A stretch of DNA of 64,000 nt from WVZH01 sp034430895 (GTDB lineage: Bacteria > Chloroflexota > Anaerolineae > Anaerolineales > E44-bin32): positions 1 to 64,000 of the forward strand of contig DAOUDW010000109.1 of the NCBI GenBank assembly GCA_034430895.1, written 5' to 3'. Shown here in pieces: positions 55,210 to 63,376 of this stretch. The notes below the pieces were generated by a model. The model ran no database searches and had not been told where the DNA came from. It worked only from the letters and a program-made list of their open reading frames with translations. A program made the translations under genes and the position numbers. Position 1 is the stretch's first letter. Each line of letters starts with the position of its first letter.

Positions 55210-55758
55210 TTATGTCTCTTTCGTCCGCTGAGGGGATTCGTTTCCGGCAAGATGATCTTCCCACAGCATGAGAACAAAACACAGACTGGATAATCGATTG
55301 AGGTATGCAAGGATATGGGCGTTGCCAATTTCTTCCTCGTGGTAAAGCTGCGCTGCGCTACGTTCCGCCCGGCGTATGATCGTACGAGCCAGGTCGAGCG
55401 TCGCAGCAGCCGGAGAATCTCCGGCCAGAATAAAATCATCCTGGATATCCACCTTTTGCTCGAAACGTTCGAGCTGTTTTGCCAGCCAGGCAACCCGATC
55501 TGCATCGATTTCACGAAAACGGGATGCCGAATCCTTCGTGGCGGCAAGCTCGGCCATCATGTGGTAGAGGTCTTTTTGGACAGTGCGAATCAAGACCTTT
55601 GTTTCATCCGCCTGGGCGAACGTATACGCAACGCCAAGCGCAGCAGAAGCTTCATCGACCGTCCCAAAACAAACTGGTCGCAGATCATATTTCGCTACCC
55701 GTTCGTTGCCGAGCAGGTCGGTAAAGCCGTCGTCTCCCGCTCCTCTTTTCTCAGACAT
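55210..55758 (-). CDS. PduO-type cob(I)alamin adenosyltransferase
   Basis: 182 residues. The N-terminal GDDGFTDLLG loop binds ATP; the helical bundle carries TIIRRAERSA and LNRLSSLCFVL, the family signature. It makes adenosylcobalamin from cobalamin and ATP. The basic TR before the GD loop is reduced to KRG. A TATAAT at 55770-55765 lies six bases before the ATG, predicting a leaderless mRNA. Confidence 0.92.
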   Translation of the reverse strand: MSEKRGAGDDGFTDLLGNERVAKYDLRPVCFGTVDEASAALGVAYTFAQADETKVLIRTVQKDLYHMMAELAATKDSASRFREIDADRVAWLAKQLERFEQKVDIQDDFILAGDSPAAATLDLARTIIRRAERSAAQLYHEEEIGNAHILAYLNRLSSLCFVLMLWEDHLAGNESPQRTKET

Positions 55759-55764
55759 ACGTTG

Positions 55765-55770
55765 ATTATA
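55765..55770 (-). promoter_or_regulatory. Predicted -10 box of the adenosyltransferase gene, leaderless layout
   Basis: Perfect TATAAT on the - strand, six bases before the ATG at 55758, without a recognisable -35 box or ribosome binding site. Confidence 0.5.
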
Positions 55771-55776
55771 GCCGGT

Positions 55777-55806
55777 TTGATCCGCCTTGCGTATTTAACC
55801 TATAAT
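55777..55806 (+). promoter_or_regulatory. Predicted comEA promoter
   Basis: TTGATC at 55777-55782, an 18-base spacer, TATAAT at 55801-55806. The leader of about 30 bases includes GGGGG before the ATG at 55843. The region is shared with the divergent adenosyltransferase promoter. Confidence 0.5.
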
Positions 55807-55842
55807 TGAAACATCTTCAAACTGGCATCAGGGGGAAATATT

Positions 55843-56403
55843 ATGGTGCGAAAGATCGGTGTCTTCTTCGGAGGGTTGCTCCTCGGTTTACTCGCAACAG
55901 GCCTGCTCATTCTCTTCATATCCGAGCCGCGCGGCACACCCGTCGTACTACTCCCGCCTCCAACCCCGGGGCCGATACAAGTTCACGTCGCTGGCGCAGT
56001 CGTCAACCCGGGAGTGTACGAATTACCCAACGGATCGATTGTGCGTGAGGCTATCGAACAGGCAGGAGGAACCTTGGACGCCGCTGCCATTGATTGGATC
56101 AATCTCGCGGCAACATTGGTGGATGGCCAGCAGATCACCGTTCCATTCCAAGCAGATGAAGACGATCAAGCCAATCTTCCGAAACCTGAAAGTAAAACTT
56201 ATGATGGAGGAGTATTAAACATCAATACAGCTACTGCACCAGAATTGGAGATGCTCCCCGGAATCGGACCCAGCCTGGCCCAAAAGATCGTCGATTATCG
56301 TGACAAGAACGGTCCCTTTCAGAAACCGGAGGATATCACACGGGTCTCAGGCATCGGTCCAGCGAAATTCGAGCAAATACAGGATCTCATCTGCGTGCGC
56401 TAA
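55843..56403 (+). CDS. comEA: ComEA-type competence DNA receptor
   Basis: 186 residues. A membrane helix at about 5-26, a Pro-rich spacer, an SLBB domain (about 46-105, IQVHVAGAVVNPGVYEL) and a C-terminal double helix-hairpin-helix (about 122-186) with LPGIGPSLAQKI and VSGIGPAKFEQI. This is the ComEA architecture that binds DNA at the outer face of the membrane for uptake. comEC is not in the window. Confidence 0.9.
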   Translation: MVRKIGVFFGGLLLGLLATGLLILFISEPRGTPVVLLPPPTPGPIQVHVAGAVVNPGVYELPNGSIVREAIEQAGGTLDAAAIDWINLAATLVDGQQITVPFQADEDDQANLPKPESKTYDGGVLNINTATAPELEMLPGIGPSLAQKIVDYRDKNGPFQKPEDITRVSGIGPAKFEQIQDLICVR

Positions 56404-56440
56404 GCATTGGCTTATCAATAAGGTACGCGATCCGGATTAT

Positions 56441-56468
56441 TTGCCGTTCTGCCCATGAACGGTATAAT
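56441..56468 (+). promoter_or_regulatory. Predicted mutM promoter, leaderless layout
   Basis: TTGCCG at 56441-56446, a 16-base spacer, TATAAT at 56463-56468, and ATG at 56477 eight bases later. No ribosome binding site. Confidence 0.55.
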
Positions 56469-56476
56469 GCCAACGT

Positions 56477-57301
56477 ATGCCGGAATTGCCGGAAGTAGAA
56501 ACCATCGTACGAAAGCTCCGCGAAGGACATCATGGTCCACCGTTGAAAGGTCAGAGATTCGAACGCGTCTCATTATATTGGCCGCGCCACATTCACACGC
56601 CGTCTCCTTCGGCCTTTCGACGCCGGATTAAAGATCGGATTGTCCAAGAAATCGGACGTCGAGGCAAATTCATCCGCATCCAACTCGATCGCGGCAACCT
56701 GATCATTCATCTGCGAATGAGCGGTGATCTTTCCGTGGTTCCGAAGGAGACGCCACGTGATCGGCACGATCACACCATTTTCTTCCTTGAGAATAGCTTC
56801 CAATTCCGGTTTAATGATGTTAGAAAATTCGGCCAGGTCTATCTCGTGGATAATGCGGAGGAAATCTTCGGAAAACTTGGACCAGAACCATTCGATCCGG
56901 ATTTCACACCGCAATCCTTGAAGCTAAGCCTGCATAAAAGGAAACGTCAGATCAAACCCCTGCTGCTCGACCAGACGTTTCTGGCCGGTCTCGGCAATAT
57001 CTACACCGATGAAGCGCTGCATCTCGCAGGAATTCATCCCATGCGTCGCAGCGATACACTTGACAAGGATGAAGTTCGCACACTATGGAAAGGAATTCGT
57101 AGCACTTTGGAAAACGGCATCATCCATAATGGAGCCAGTATTGATTGGGCCTATCGCGGTGGCGAATTTCAAAATCACTTTCGTGTCTACCAGCGAACTG
57201 GGGAAGCATGTGAGACTTGCGGTTCGACGATCGAACGCACGGTAATTGGACAACGAGGTACACACTTCTGTCCGCAATGCCAACCGGAGGTTAGTACATG
57301 A
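56477..57301 (+). CDS. mutM: Formamidopyrimidine-DNA glycosylase
   Basis: 274 residues. The N-terminus MPELPEVET has the catalytic Pro2 and Glu3, which fixes the start. The helix-two-turn-helix region shows LLLDQTFLAGLGNIYTDE, and the C-terminal zinc finger has CETC...CPQC with the GQRGTHFC loop. It removes oxidised purines such as 8-oxoguanine. The next gene overlaps by 4 bases. Confidence 0.96.
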   Translation: MPELPEVETIVRKLREGHHGPPLKGQRFERVSLYWPRHIHTPSPSAFRRRIKDRIVQEIGRRGKFIRIQLDRGNLIIHLRMSGDLSVVPKETPRDRHDHTIFFLENSFQFRFNDVRKFGQVYLVDNAEEIFGKLGPEPFDPDFTPQSLKLSLHKRKRQIKPLLLDQTFLAGLGNIYTDEALHLAGIHPMRRSDTLDKDEVRTLWKGIRSTLENGIIHNGASIDWAYRGGEFQNHFRVYQRTGEACETCGSTIERTVIGQRGTHFCPQCQPEVST

Positions 57302-58077
57302 ATCCCGATAAACAATTATTGGTCGGCGTTATCATGATGAGCCTCGGCGGCTTCGTTGCCTTGTTGGCATTCACAATTCTGCGAGAACAGCAAAAGGCTG
57401 CAAAAACGAAGGCCAAAGACAAATTGAACCTCGACGATGCAGAAAAGGATGATGACGATCAAATGACTGAAGAAAAGGCAGAAGATACGTCACTGGAGCA
57501 AATCAAGGAGCGAATCATCCTTTCACTGCAGAAAGTAAAAACCTGGATTGTTACACGCGTTCAGGATAAAGAAAAGCCCATAACCCAGGAGGACGAGACC
57601 ACGGAAGTCGAAGAACCCGAACCAATTAACGATGCTGCCCCAGCAACGAAAAAGAGAATTTGCGTCTTTACGCTTCTCCGTGACGAAGAAAAAGGAAATC
57701 TCATCGTACAGGTTGGTGATCATGAGTACCATTCGTCACAAGATTTACACGATTCGCCAGATTGGAATAGAGTTGAACATGCCAACGCAGATTTATCTGC
57801 CTGGCTCTCTGGCGTGCAGGAGAAAGTCGTCGAACTGAAACCGGTAAAACAAGAGGAGCATAAACCGCTCAATATGGTTGAACAGATCAACCACTTCCTA
57901 CAGCGCAGTCTTGCGGAAATCGAAGAAGAGAAAAGAAGGATCAAACTATACGAAGGTCCGGATGAAACTGTACGCGTGCTGATCGAAAACAACAGTTACG
58001 CGATTGACGAAGTGCCCGATGCCGATGTCAGTGAACTGATCCGCAAAGCGGTTTCGGAGTGGGAGGCGCTTCAATAA
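57298..58077 (+). CDS. Membrane-anchored charged protein of unknown function
   Basis: 259 residues. One membrane helix at about 6-28, a long acidic and Lys-rich linker (30-115), then a small globular domain (about 118-180, with CVFTLLRDEEKGNLIVQVGDHEY-like strands) and a helical C-terminus. I do not recognise a family. It is co-transcribed with mutM. Confidence 0.78.
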   Translation: MNPDKQLLVGVIMMSLGGFVALLAFTILREQQKAAKTKAKDKLNLDDAEKDDDDQMTEEKAEDTSLEQIKERIILSLQKVKTWIVTRVQDKEKPITQEDETTEVEEPEPINDAAPATKKRICVFTLLRDEEKGNLIVQVGDHEYHSSQDLHDSPDWNRVEHANADLSAWLSGVQEKVVELKPVKQEEHKPLNMVEQINHFLQRSLAEIEEEKRRIKLYEGPDETVRVLIENNSYAIDEVPDADVSELIRKAVSEWEALQ

Positions 58078-58107
58078 AACCAGACTTCGATAAACAGATT
58101 TGAGAGA

Positions 58108-58150
58108 TGGCGTGGCTCGCAACTGTAATCTCTTAACCCAAACCACGCCA
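58108..58150. repeat. Inverted repeat between convergent genes
   Basis: TGGCGTGG (58108-58115) and CCACGCCA (58143-58150) are perfect 8-bp inverted copies separated by 27 bases, between the mutM operon end and the secA end. No T-tract follows, so terminator activity is uncertain. Confidence 0.3.
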
Positions 58151-58215
58151 CCCTGAGATACCTGTCCCCGTCTCATTCCGGATACGAAGGCAATACAACC
58201 AGAATCTCTTCGACG

Positions 58216-61200
58216 TCATCGGCGTCGGCGGCGGCGTTTTTTCGCTTTACTGCGCGAACCTGACGACGGTTTTCCAGAGGCAGTTTGTGAGGATGGTGCT
58301 CCAGTTCGCACACGGAACATGCGGGAGACTACCCCTGATCGCATCGTGGCGAGCAAGTTTCCGAACATATCAAACGCACGGCTCTTATACTGTACGAGGG
58401 GATCACGCTGTGCGTAGGCTTCCAAGCCGATCGATGTGCGCAGCGCTTCCATCTGTGTCAGATAGTCGATCCAAAGTCGATCGCCCACGGATAGTATTAA
58501 TCTGCGATGACTTTCTGTAAGCACCCTGCCACCTAAAACCGAGGTGATCTCTGCTTGAGACGATTCATCAAGAGAAGCGAAAGTCTGACCTTCGACGAGT
58601 TTTTGGTAGATTTCACGATCGAGTTCACGCTGTAAACTTACTCGAGTAACGTCTTCGAAATCTTCGATTTTGATATGCGCAAGACGAATCAATTCACTTC
58701 GCCCCAGGCTGCGTAGGAGAGTTAGACGAGCGCCTTCAAGATGTGAAATAATCCCATCGGTCAATTCCTCCGGATCACGGCCATCCAGGTATCGCACCGC
58801 CGAAAATGGATATGTGAGGCGTGCGACAGCGGCTGACTTGCGTTGATGGGTCTTCTTGTCAAAGTATGCTTGCTTCCCATAACTCATTCGCACGAGGAGG
58901 CGAAGCATAAGCGCCTCATCGATAGCTTGCACACGCTCCAAAGCGCTGCGCAAGTCGCGCTCAACATCTGCGAGTATCCGCTCGGTTTTGTTCGATGCGA
59001 CTTGATCGACAGCCTGCAATAAGCGCCCGCCGGCCTCACGCCAGTCGATAGGAGTCGATATTTGATAATCCATGTTCAAGGATTCACCGACACGACGCTC
59101 TGCCGATTGGACTAAACCTGACCACACGCGAATGCCAAGCCCACCTTCGATCAAATGTGGGACAGATTTCCGGAAGCCGTAGGGATTTTCCCGAATCTGA
59201 TTCATGGATTCTGAATCCATTTTGACATGAACGCCCGTGGCCTTTTGGACCGCTTGCAGCAAGAGATTGGGATCGACCTCCATACCCGCTTCCTCAGCCT
59301 CGAGCATTGCGCCCTCGATCGCCATTTCCGCAATTTCGACACGCTGATCGACCTGATCGTCGAGCCGCTCTATCGTACGGTCCAATTGTTGTGCAACAGC
59401 CTGTCGGATGTGTTCGTGTTGTGCATTCAACGCCTGTCGTGCAACGTCAACCATAGCCGGGAGTAAAGATTCCGGATCGTCGATTTGGCCTAGGTTCTCG
59501 ATAAGCAGCCGCAGCATGTAAGATGGATAAGCGTCATCCATGTCGACATTCAACGTAGGTTGAATCTCTTCCAACCAGGCGAGTAATTTCCAGGCCCCTT
59601 CGTCATCTATGAAGCTGGCTTCCACATGGCGTTCGACTTCGAAACGCAGCATTTCATTAATGTCTTCACTCAAATCCCCTTTGGTGAAAACACGGTCTCG
59701 CTGGGAGTAAAACACCTCTCGTTGTTGATTGAGCACGTCATCGTACTCGAGGAGATGTTTGCGCACGTCGAAGTTTGCGCCTTCCACCCTGCCTTGCGAT
59801 TGTTCGATAACCCGATTCACGACATTGTGGGCAATCGGCATGGCATCATCGATGTTCAAGCGCTGCATCAAACCAGAGACTTGAGAACCACCGAACAAAC
59901 GCATCAAATCATCTTCCAATGAGAGGAAGAATTGAGATGAACCGGAATCCCCCTGCCGTGCGGCGCGGCCGCGCAGCTGATTGTCGATGCGGCGTGCTTC
60001 ATGCCGCACACAACCAAGAACATGCAGCCCACCAGCCTGCAGGACGTGCTGGCGATCGAGGATAAATTGATCGAAGGCTTCCACATCCGCTTCGTAGATG
60101 CCCATCTCGCTGTGATCCAAAGCTGGAAATTCACGCCGCCACTGTTCCAGACGTTGGATATGCGATGCTTTCCCGTAGCCCGTGCCGGAACCGGAACGCA
60201 GGAGGAGTGCCATTTCTTCCCGCTCCTTCGATCGACCTGCCTGCTCGTAGGTGTCGCGGGCGACACGAGTCACCCGCTGGGCGACTTCGTCCGGGAGACT
60301 CCCGCCAAGCACAATGTCCACACCACGACCGGCCATGTTGGTCGCAATCGTAACCGCGCCCTTTGCCCCCGCGCCCTCGATTATCTGTGATTCTTCGGTA
60401 TGTTTCTTCGCGTTGAGTACGTTGTGGTTGATACCGCTACGCAACAACTCCGCAAGATGTTCATGATGCTGCAGATCGAGATTGAGAATCCGTGCCAATC
60501 GTTCGATGTTCTCCGGCCGTGTAGGATTCAGGTTGAGATCCAATTCTCTGGCAAATGACCGCAAATCGGATGATTTGAGCTCTTCCAGCGGCTTGTTCAA
60601 TGGCTCGAGTTCGGTTATGCGCATCCCCTCTGCAGGTATTCCATTCACTTCCATATAGAGATTGCGCAGGATGGCGATCATTGCTGCTCGCTGTAAAGGA
60701 TCCGAACGCAGCCGTTTGGACAACACCTCGGACAACTCCACCGATGTAGTACCGACAAGCAAGGGCTGTCCAAGCACACAGCGTCTAAGGATTTCTGTCG
60801 TTACCGAACGCAGCTTGGCTTCTTCGGTCCGGTAGACGATATCCGGGTAATCTTTACGCCGCCAGAATAGAGGCGCTTCATCCATATCATCTTGAGAAGC
60901 GTAGTATGAGAATTGATTTCCATTCTCCCGGTACTCCACTTCGACAAGATCGGAATCCGCTTGGGAAACGCGGTATTCCAGATTCATCGGCAAAGGCAGG
61001 ACATCTACGTTGTAAATCTCGTTGAATTCTTCCGCTTCGGTCAGGGCGGTGCCGGTCATACCACTCAATTTCCCATATTTACGGAAGTAATTCTGCAAGG
61101 TGATCGTGGCGTAGGTGACATTCTCCTGGCGAACACGGACACCCTCTTTAGCTTCCACTGCTTGATGAAGACCATCTGACCAACGTCGCCCGGGCATCAA

Positions 61201-62265
61201 TCGTCCGGTGAAGGAATCAACGATGATCACACGACCACCTTGAACGACGTATTCCTTATTGCGCTTGAATAATTGTTCCGCTCGAAGTGCCTGTTGGAGA
61301 TAACCGAGTAAACGCGCCTGCTCCGGCGTGATATCCTCCGGTCGGTCGGGATCGCGCAGCGGCCTGCCCAGGATCTTCTCAACGTGATCTTCACCAAGTT
61401 CGGTCAACGAAATGCTTCGGTCACGTTCGCTGATTTCATAATCCTCTGTGTTCATCTGTTTGACAACGACCGCCATCTGGATGTAGAGTTCCGGATCATC
61501 CTGCGCAGGACCGGAGATGATCAACGGCGTGCGGGCTTCGTCGATGAGGATATTGTCCACCTCATCGAGAATGGCATAGTGGTGCCCACGCTGCGAGCGC
61601 GCTCCTAGGCTGCGGGCCATGTTGTCGCGCAAGTAATCGAACCCGAATTCGTTGTTCGTACCATAGGTCACATCGGCACCATAGGCCATCTTGCGGTCCA
61701 CAAGCTCGAGTTGATGAACATCCTCTTGCGACGATTCTTTCTCCGGCACATACATCAATGCTTTACGTCCACCCTCCGAACGCGCCGCCTGCTGCAGTAC
61801 GCCAACACTGAGTCCCAGAAAATCAAAAATCGGACCCATCCAGCGGGCGTCACGTCGTGCGAGATAGTCGTTAACCGTGATCAGATGGACGCCTTTACCT
61901 TCTAACGCATTTAAATAGATGGGCAAAGTCGCCACGAGCGTTTTGCCCTCACCCGTTTTCATCTCGGCGATTTTGCCTTCATGCAGTACGATGCCGCCGA
62001 TCAGCTGGACGTCGTAATGGCGCAGTCCGACCGTGCGTACAGCAACTTCCCGGACGACCGCAAACGCCTCCGCTAGAAGATCGTCAAGTGTCTCACCAGA
62101 CGATAATCGGGAGCGGAACTCTTCCGTCTTCGCTTGCAATGCTTCGTCAGGAAGCGTGTTCATTTCTTTCTCGAGTGCATTGACCTGAGTCACGATTTCA
62201 TCGTAACTCTCAAGCTGCTTGCGGATGGGATCTCCCCCGAATAATCGTGTAAGCGATTTCAGCAT
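58216..62265 (-). CDS. secA: Preprotein translocase SecA, long form
   Basis: 1349 residues against about 800-950 in most bacteria. SecA is the ATPase that drives proteins through SecYEG. Walker A GEGKT is at 105-109 and DEVD follows (ILDEVDNILIDEARTP). The NBD2 helicase motifs TNMAGRGVDI and QLRGRAARQGD are intact. Extra sequence is seen in NBD2 between the VGTTSVE and LNAKKH blocks (about 90 residues), after GGSLPDE (about 100), and in the helical scaffold/wing region between EYDDVLNQQR and LEAYAQRDPLVQYK (about 300 more than E. coli). There is no C-terminal zinc-finger SecB site; it ends in a run of Arg/Lys. Confidence 0.96.
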   Translation of the reverse strand: MLKSLTRLFGGDPIRKQLESYDEIVTQVNALEKEMNTLPDEALQAKTEEFRSRLSSGETLDDLLAEAFAVVREVAVRTVGLRHYDVQLIGGIVLHEGKIAEMKTGEGKTLVATLPIYLNALEGKGVHLITVNDYLARRDARWMGPIFDFLGLSVGVLQQAARSEGGRKALMYVPEKESSQEDVHQLELVDRKMAYGADVTYGTNNEFGFDYLRDNMARSLGARSQRGHHYAILDEVDNILIDEARTPLIISGPAQDDPELYIQMAVVVKQMNTEDYEISERDRSISLTELGEDHVEKILGRPLRDPDRPEDITPEQARLLGYLQQALRAEQLFKRNKEYVVQGGRVIIVDSFTGRLMPGRRWSDGLHQAVEAKEGVRVRQENVTYATITLQNYFRKYGKLSGMTGTALTEAEEFNEIYNVDVLPLPMNLEYRVSQADSDLVEVEYRENGNQFSYYASQDDMDEAPLFWRRKDYPDIVYRTEEAKLRSVTTEILRRCVLGQPLLVGTTSVELSEVLSKRLRSDPLQRAAMIAILRNLYMEVNGIPAEGMRITELEPLNKPLEELKSSDLRSFARELDLNLNPTRPENIERLARILNLDLQHHEHLAELLRSGINHNVLNAKKHTEESQIIEGAGAKGAVTIATNMAGRGVDIVLGGSLPDEVAQRVTRVARDTYEQAGRSKEREEMALLLRSGSGTGYGKASHIQRLEQWRREFPALDHSEMGIYEADVEAFDQFILDRQHVLQAGGLHVLGCVRHEARRIDNQLRGRAARQGDSGSSQFFLSLEDDLMRLFGGSQVSGLMQRLNIDDAMPIAHNVVNRVIEQSQGRVEGANFDVRKHLLEYDDVLNQQREVFYSQRDRVFTKGDLSEDINEMLRFEVERHVEASFIDDEGAWKLLAWLEEIQPTLNVDMDDAYPSYMLRLLIENLGQIDDPESLLPAMVDVARQALNAQHEHIRQAVAQQLDRTIERLDDQVDQRVEIAEMAIEGAMLEAEEAGMEVDPNLLLQAVQKATGVHVKMDSESMNQIRENPYGFRKSVPHLIEGGLGIRVWSGLVQSAERRVGESLNMDYQISTPIDWREAGGRLLQAVDQVASNKTERILADVERDLRSALERVQAIDEALMLRLLVRMSYGKQAYFDKKTHQRKSAAVARLTYPFSAVRYLDGRDPEELTDGIISHLEGARLTLLRSLGRSELIRLAHIKIEDFEDVTRVSLQRELDREIYQKLVEGQTFASLDESSQAEITSVLGGRVLTESHRRLILSVGDRLWIDYLTQMEALRTSIGLEAYAQRDPLVQYKSRAFDMFGNLLATMRSGVVSRMFRVRTGAPSSQTASGKPSSGSRSKAKKRRRRRR

Positions 62266-62283
62266 TTTTCGACTCCGTTTGGC

Positions 62284-62289
62284 ATTATA
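62284..62289 (-). promoter_or_regulatory. Candidate -10 box of secA
   Basis: TATAAT on the - strand, 18 bases before the secA ATG, with CGGAG as ribosome binding site in between. The -35 region is not recognisable. Confidence 0.4.
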
Positions 62290-62412
62290 GCATAGCGCCC
62301 CTTACACCATCACAATCGTTTATATATGAAAATCGGTGGAAATTCGCAGTAACCAAGACGACCACAATCCCCCTACGTTTGATCCAAGATACGATAAATA
62401 TGATCGGACACC

Positions 62413-62440
62413 TTGACGCTTCGCCACGTCCGGCTACAAT
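62413..62440 (+). promoter_or_regulatory. Predicted tRNA-Leu promoter
   Basis: TTGACG at 62413-62418, a 16-base spacer, TACAAT at 62435-62440. Transcription would start about five bases before the tRNA. Confidence 0.55.
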
Positions 62441-62451
62441 AGCATCAGTTC

Positions 62452-62535
62452 GGGGCGGTGGCGGAATTGGCAGACGCCGGGGACTTAAAATCCTCTGCTC
62501 GCGAGAGCGTGTGGGTTCGACTCCCACCCGCCCCA
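62452..62535 (+). tRNA. tRNA-Leu (UAA)
   Basis: The acceptor arm GGGGCGG pairs with CCGCCCC, with A62535 as discriminator. The anticodon loop is CTTAAAA with anticodon TAA (reads UUA/UUG). A long class II variable arm (about TGCTCGCGAGAGCGT) and a T arm with GTTCGA complete the fold. The 3' CCA is not encoded (the sequence continues CTGAT), so it must be added after transcription. Confidence 0.95.
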
Positions 62536-62549
62536 CTGATATACAATAG

Positions 62550-62579
62550 ACCGCTGGTTGTCACCTGGCGGTTTTTTTA
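62550..62579 (+). terminator. Intrinsic terminator after tRNA-Leu
   Basis: Stem ACCGC/GCGGT with an inner GG/CC pairing, followed directly by seven T residues, 15 bases after the tRNA. Confidence 0.75.
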
Positions 62580-62698
62580 TTATTTATAACCAAACGATCT
62601 TTACCATCGTTTTGACACAGACTACACGCTCGCGCATCAAGCATATGGTACCCACCGCAAAGGAAAGTCAATGCTCGGATTCATTTCAGATGAGCTTC

Positions 62699-62727
62699 TT
62701 GACATTTAACCTCAAAATAGATATACT
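62699..62727 (+). promoter_or_regulatory. Predicted tetR-type gene promoter
   Basis: Consensus TTGACA at 62699-62704, a 17-base spacer, TATACT at 62722-62727. This is the best-matching promoter in the window. Confidence 0.7.
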
Positions 62728-62753
62728 GGAAACGATTACGTTATTTAGTTTCC
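62728..62753. promoter_or_regulatory. Candidate TetR-family operator
   Basis: Inverted repeat GGAAAC-N14-GTTTCC placed directly after the -10 box, with an inner near-palindrome AACG-ATTA-CGTT. A regulator bound here would block the promoter, so autorepression is likely. One GGAAAC half-site recurs at 63329-63334 before the permease gene. Confidence 0.45.
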
Positions 62754-62763
62754 GGAGTTTAAA

Positions 62764-63309
62764 ATGAGTGATTCACGAAAAGTAGAGATCGCGGACGCTT
62801 TCAAACGCCGATTCGAGCACTTTGGCTTCAAGAAAACAACCGTAGACGATGTGGCTAAAGATCTCAAGATCAGCAAGAAGACGATCTATTCGTATTTCAG
62901 CACGAAGGAAGAGATTTTTTACCACATCGTTTATCAAGTCGCTGTGAGGCTTCGCAATCAGATGGCTCGCGAATTGGAAAAATGCGACACGAATCGTGAG
63001 AAGTTGGAAAATTTGATTCGCATGATCTTCACACAGACGCGACAGTGGCTTAAGGAAGGGAACGACGCTTTCGAGTTTAAATACAAATACCGAATTTCCG
63101 AACTTGCCTTTAAAGACGCTTATTCTGAATTGGTCCAAGCGATCGTCAATGATGGCATCGCAAATGGTGAATTCTCAGCAACATCTCCCGACATGATGTC
63201 GCTATTCATCCAGGGAATCGTGAAGGAAAGCATGGATAAGATCACATCCGAGCCAGATACGGCGGTGGAAGATGAGGCCATTACGGCCATTTTAAAATTA
63301 CTCGCATAA
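62764..63309 (+). CDS. TetR/AcrR family transcriptional regulator
   Basis: 181 residues, ATG preceded by CCGGAG. The N-terminal helix-turn-helix is TVDDVAKDLKISKKTIYSYF at about 28-47, followed by a helical ligand-binding domain with no recognisable effector. It lies 67 bases upstream of a membrane permease gene on the same strand, which it probably controls. Confidence 0.93.
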   Translation: MSDSRKVEIADAFKRRFEHFGFKKTTVDDVAKDLKISKKTIYSYFSTKEEIFYHIVYQVAVRLRNQMARELEKCDTNREKLENLIRMIFTQTRQWLKEGNDAFEFKYKYRISELAFKDAYSELVQAIVNDGIANGEFSATSPDMMSLFIQGIVKESMDKITSEPDTAVEDEAITAILKLLA

Positions 63310-63376
63310 TTATTTTTTTTTGATTACAGGAAACCAGAAACTAATATAGTATCCTAATACATGAATGGAGAATACA

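Noticed and set aside
57298..58077. Calling the gene after mutM a ribosome or repair factor by association
   Set aside because: No domain supports a function; only a membrane helix and charged linker are visible.
62285..62536. 83-codon open frame antisense across the tRNA-Leu gene
   Set aside because: It is the reverse complement of a well-folded tRNA; the apparent peptide (VGVEPTRSRE-type) is a familiar artefact of antisense tRNA translation.
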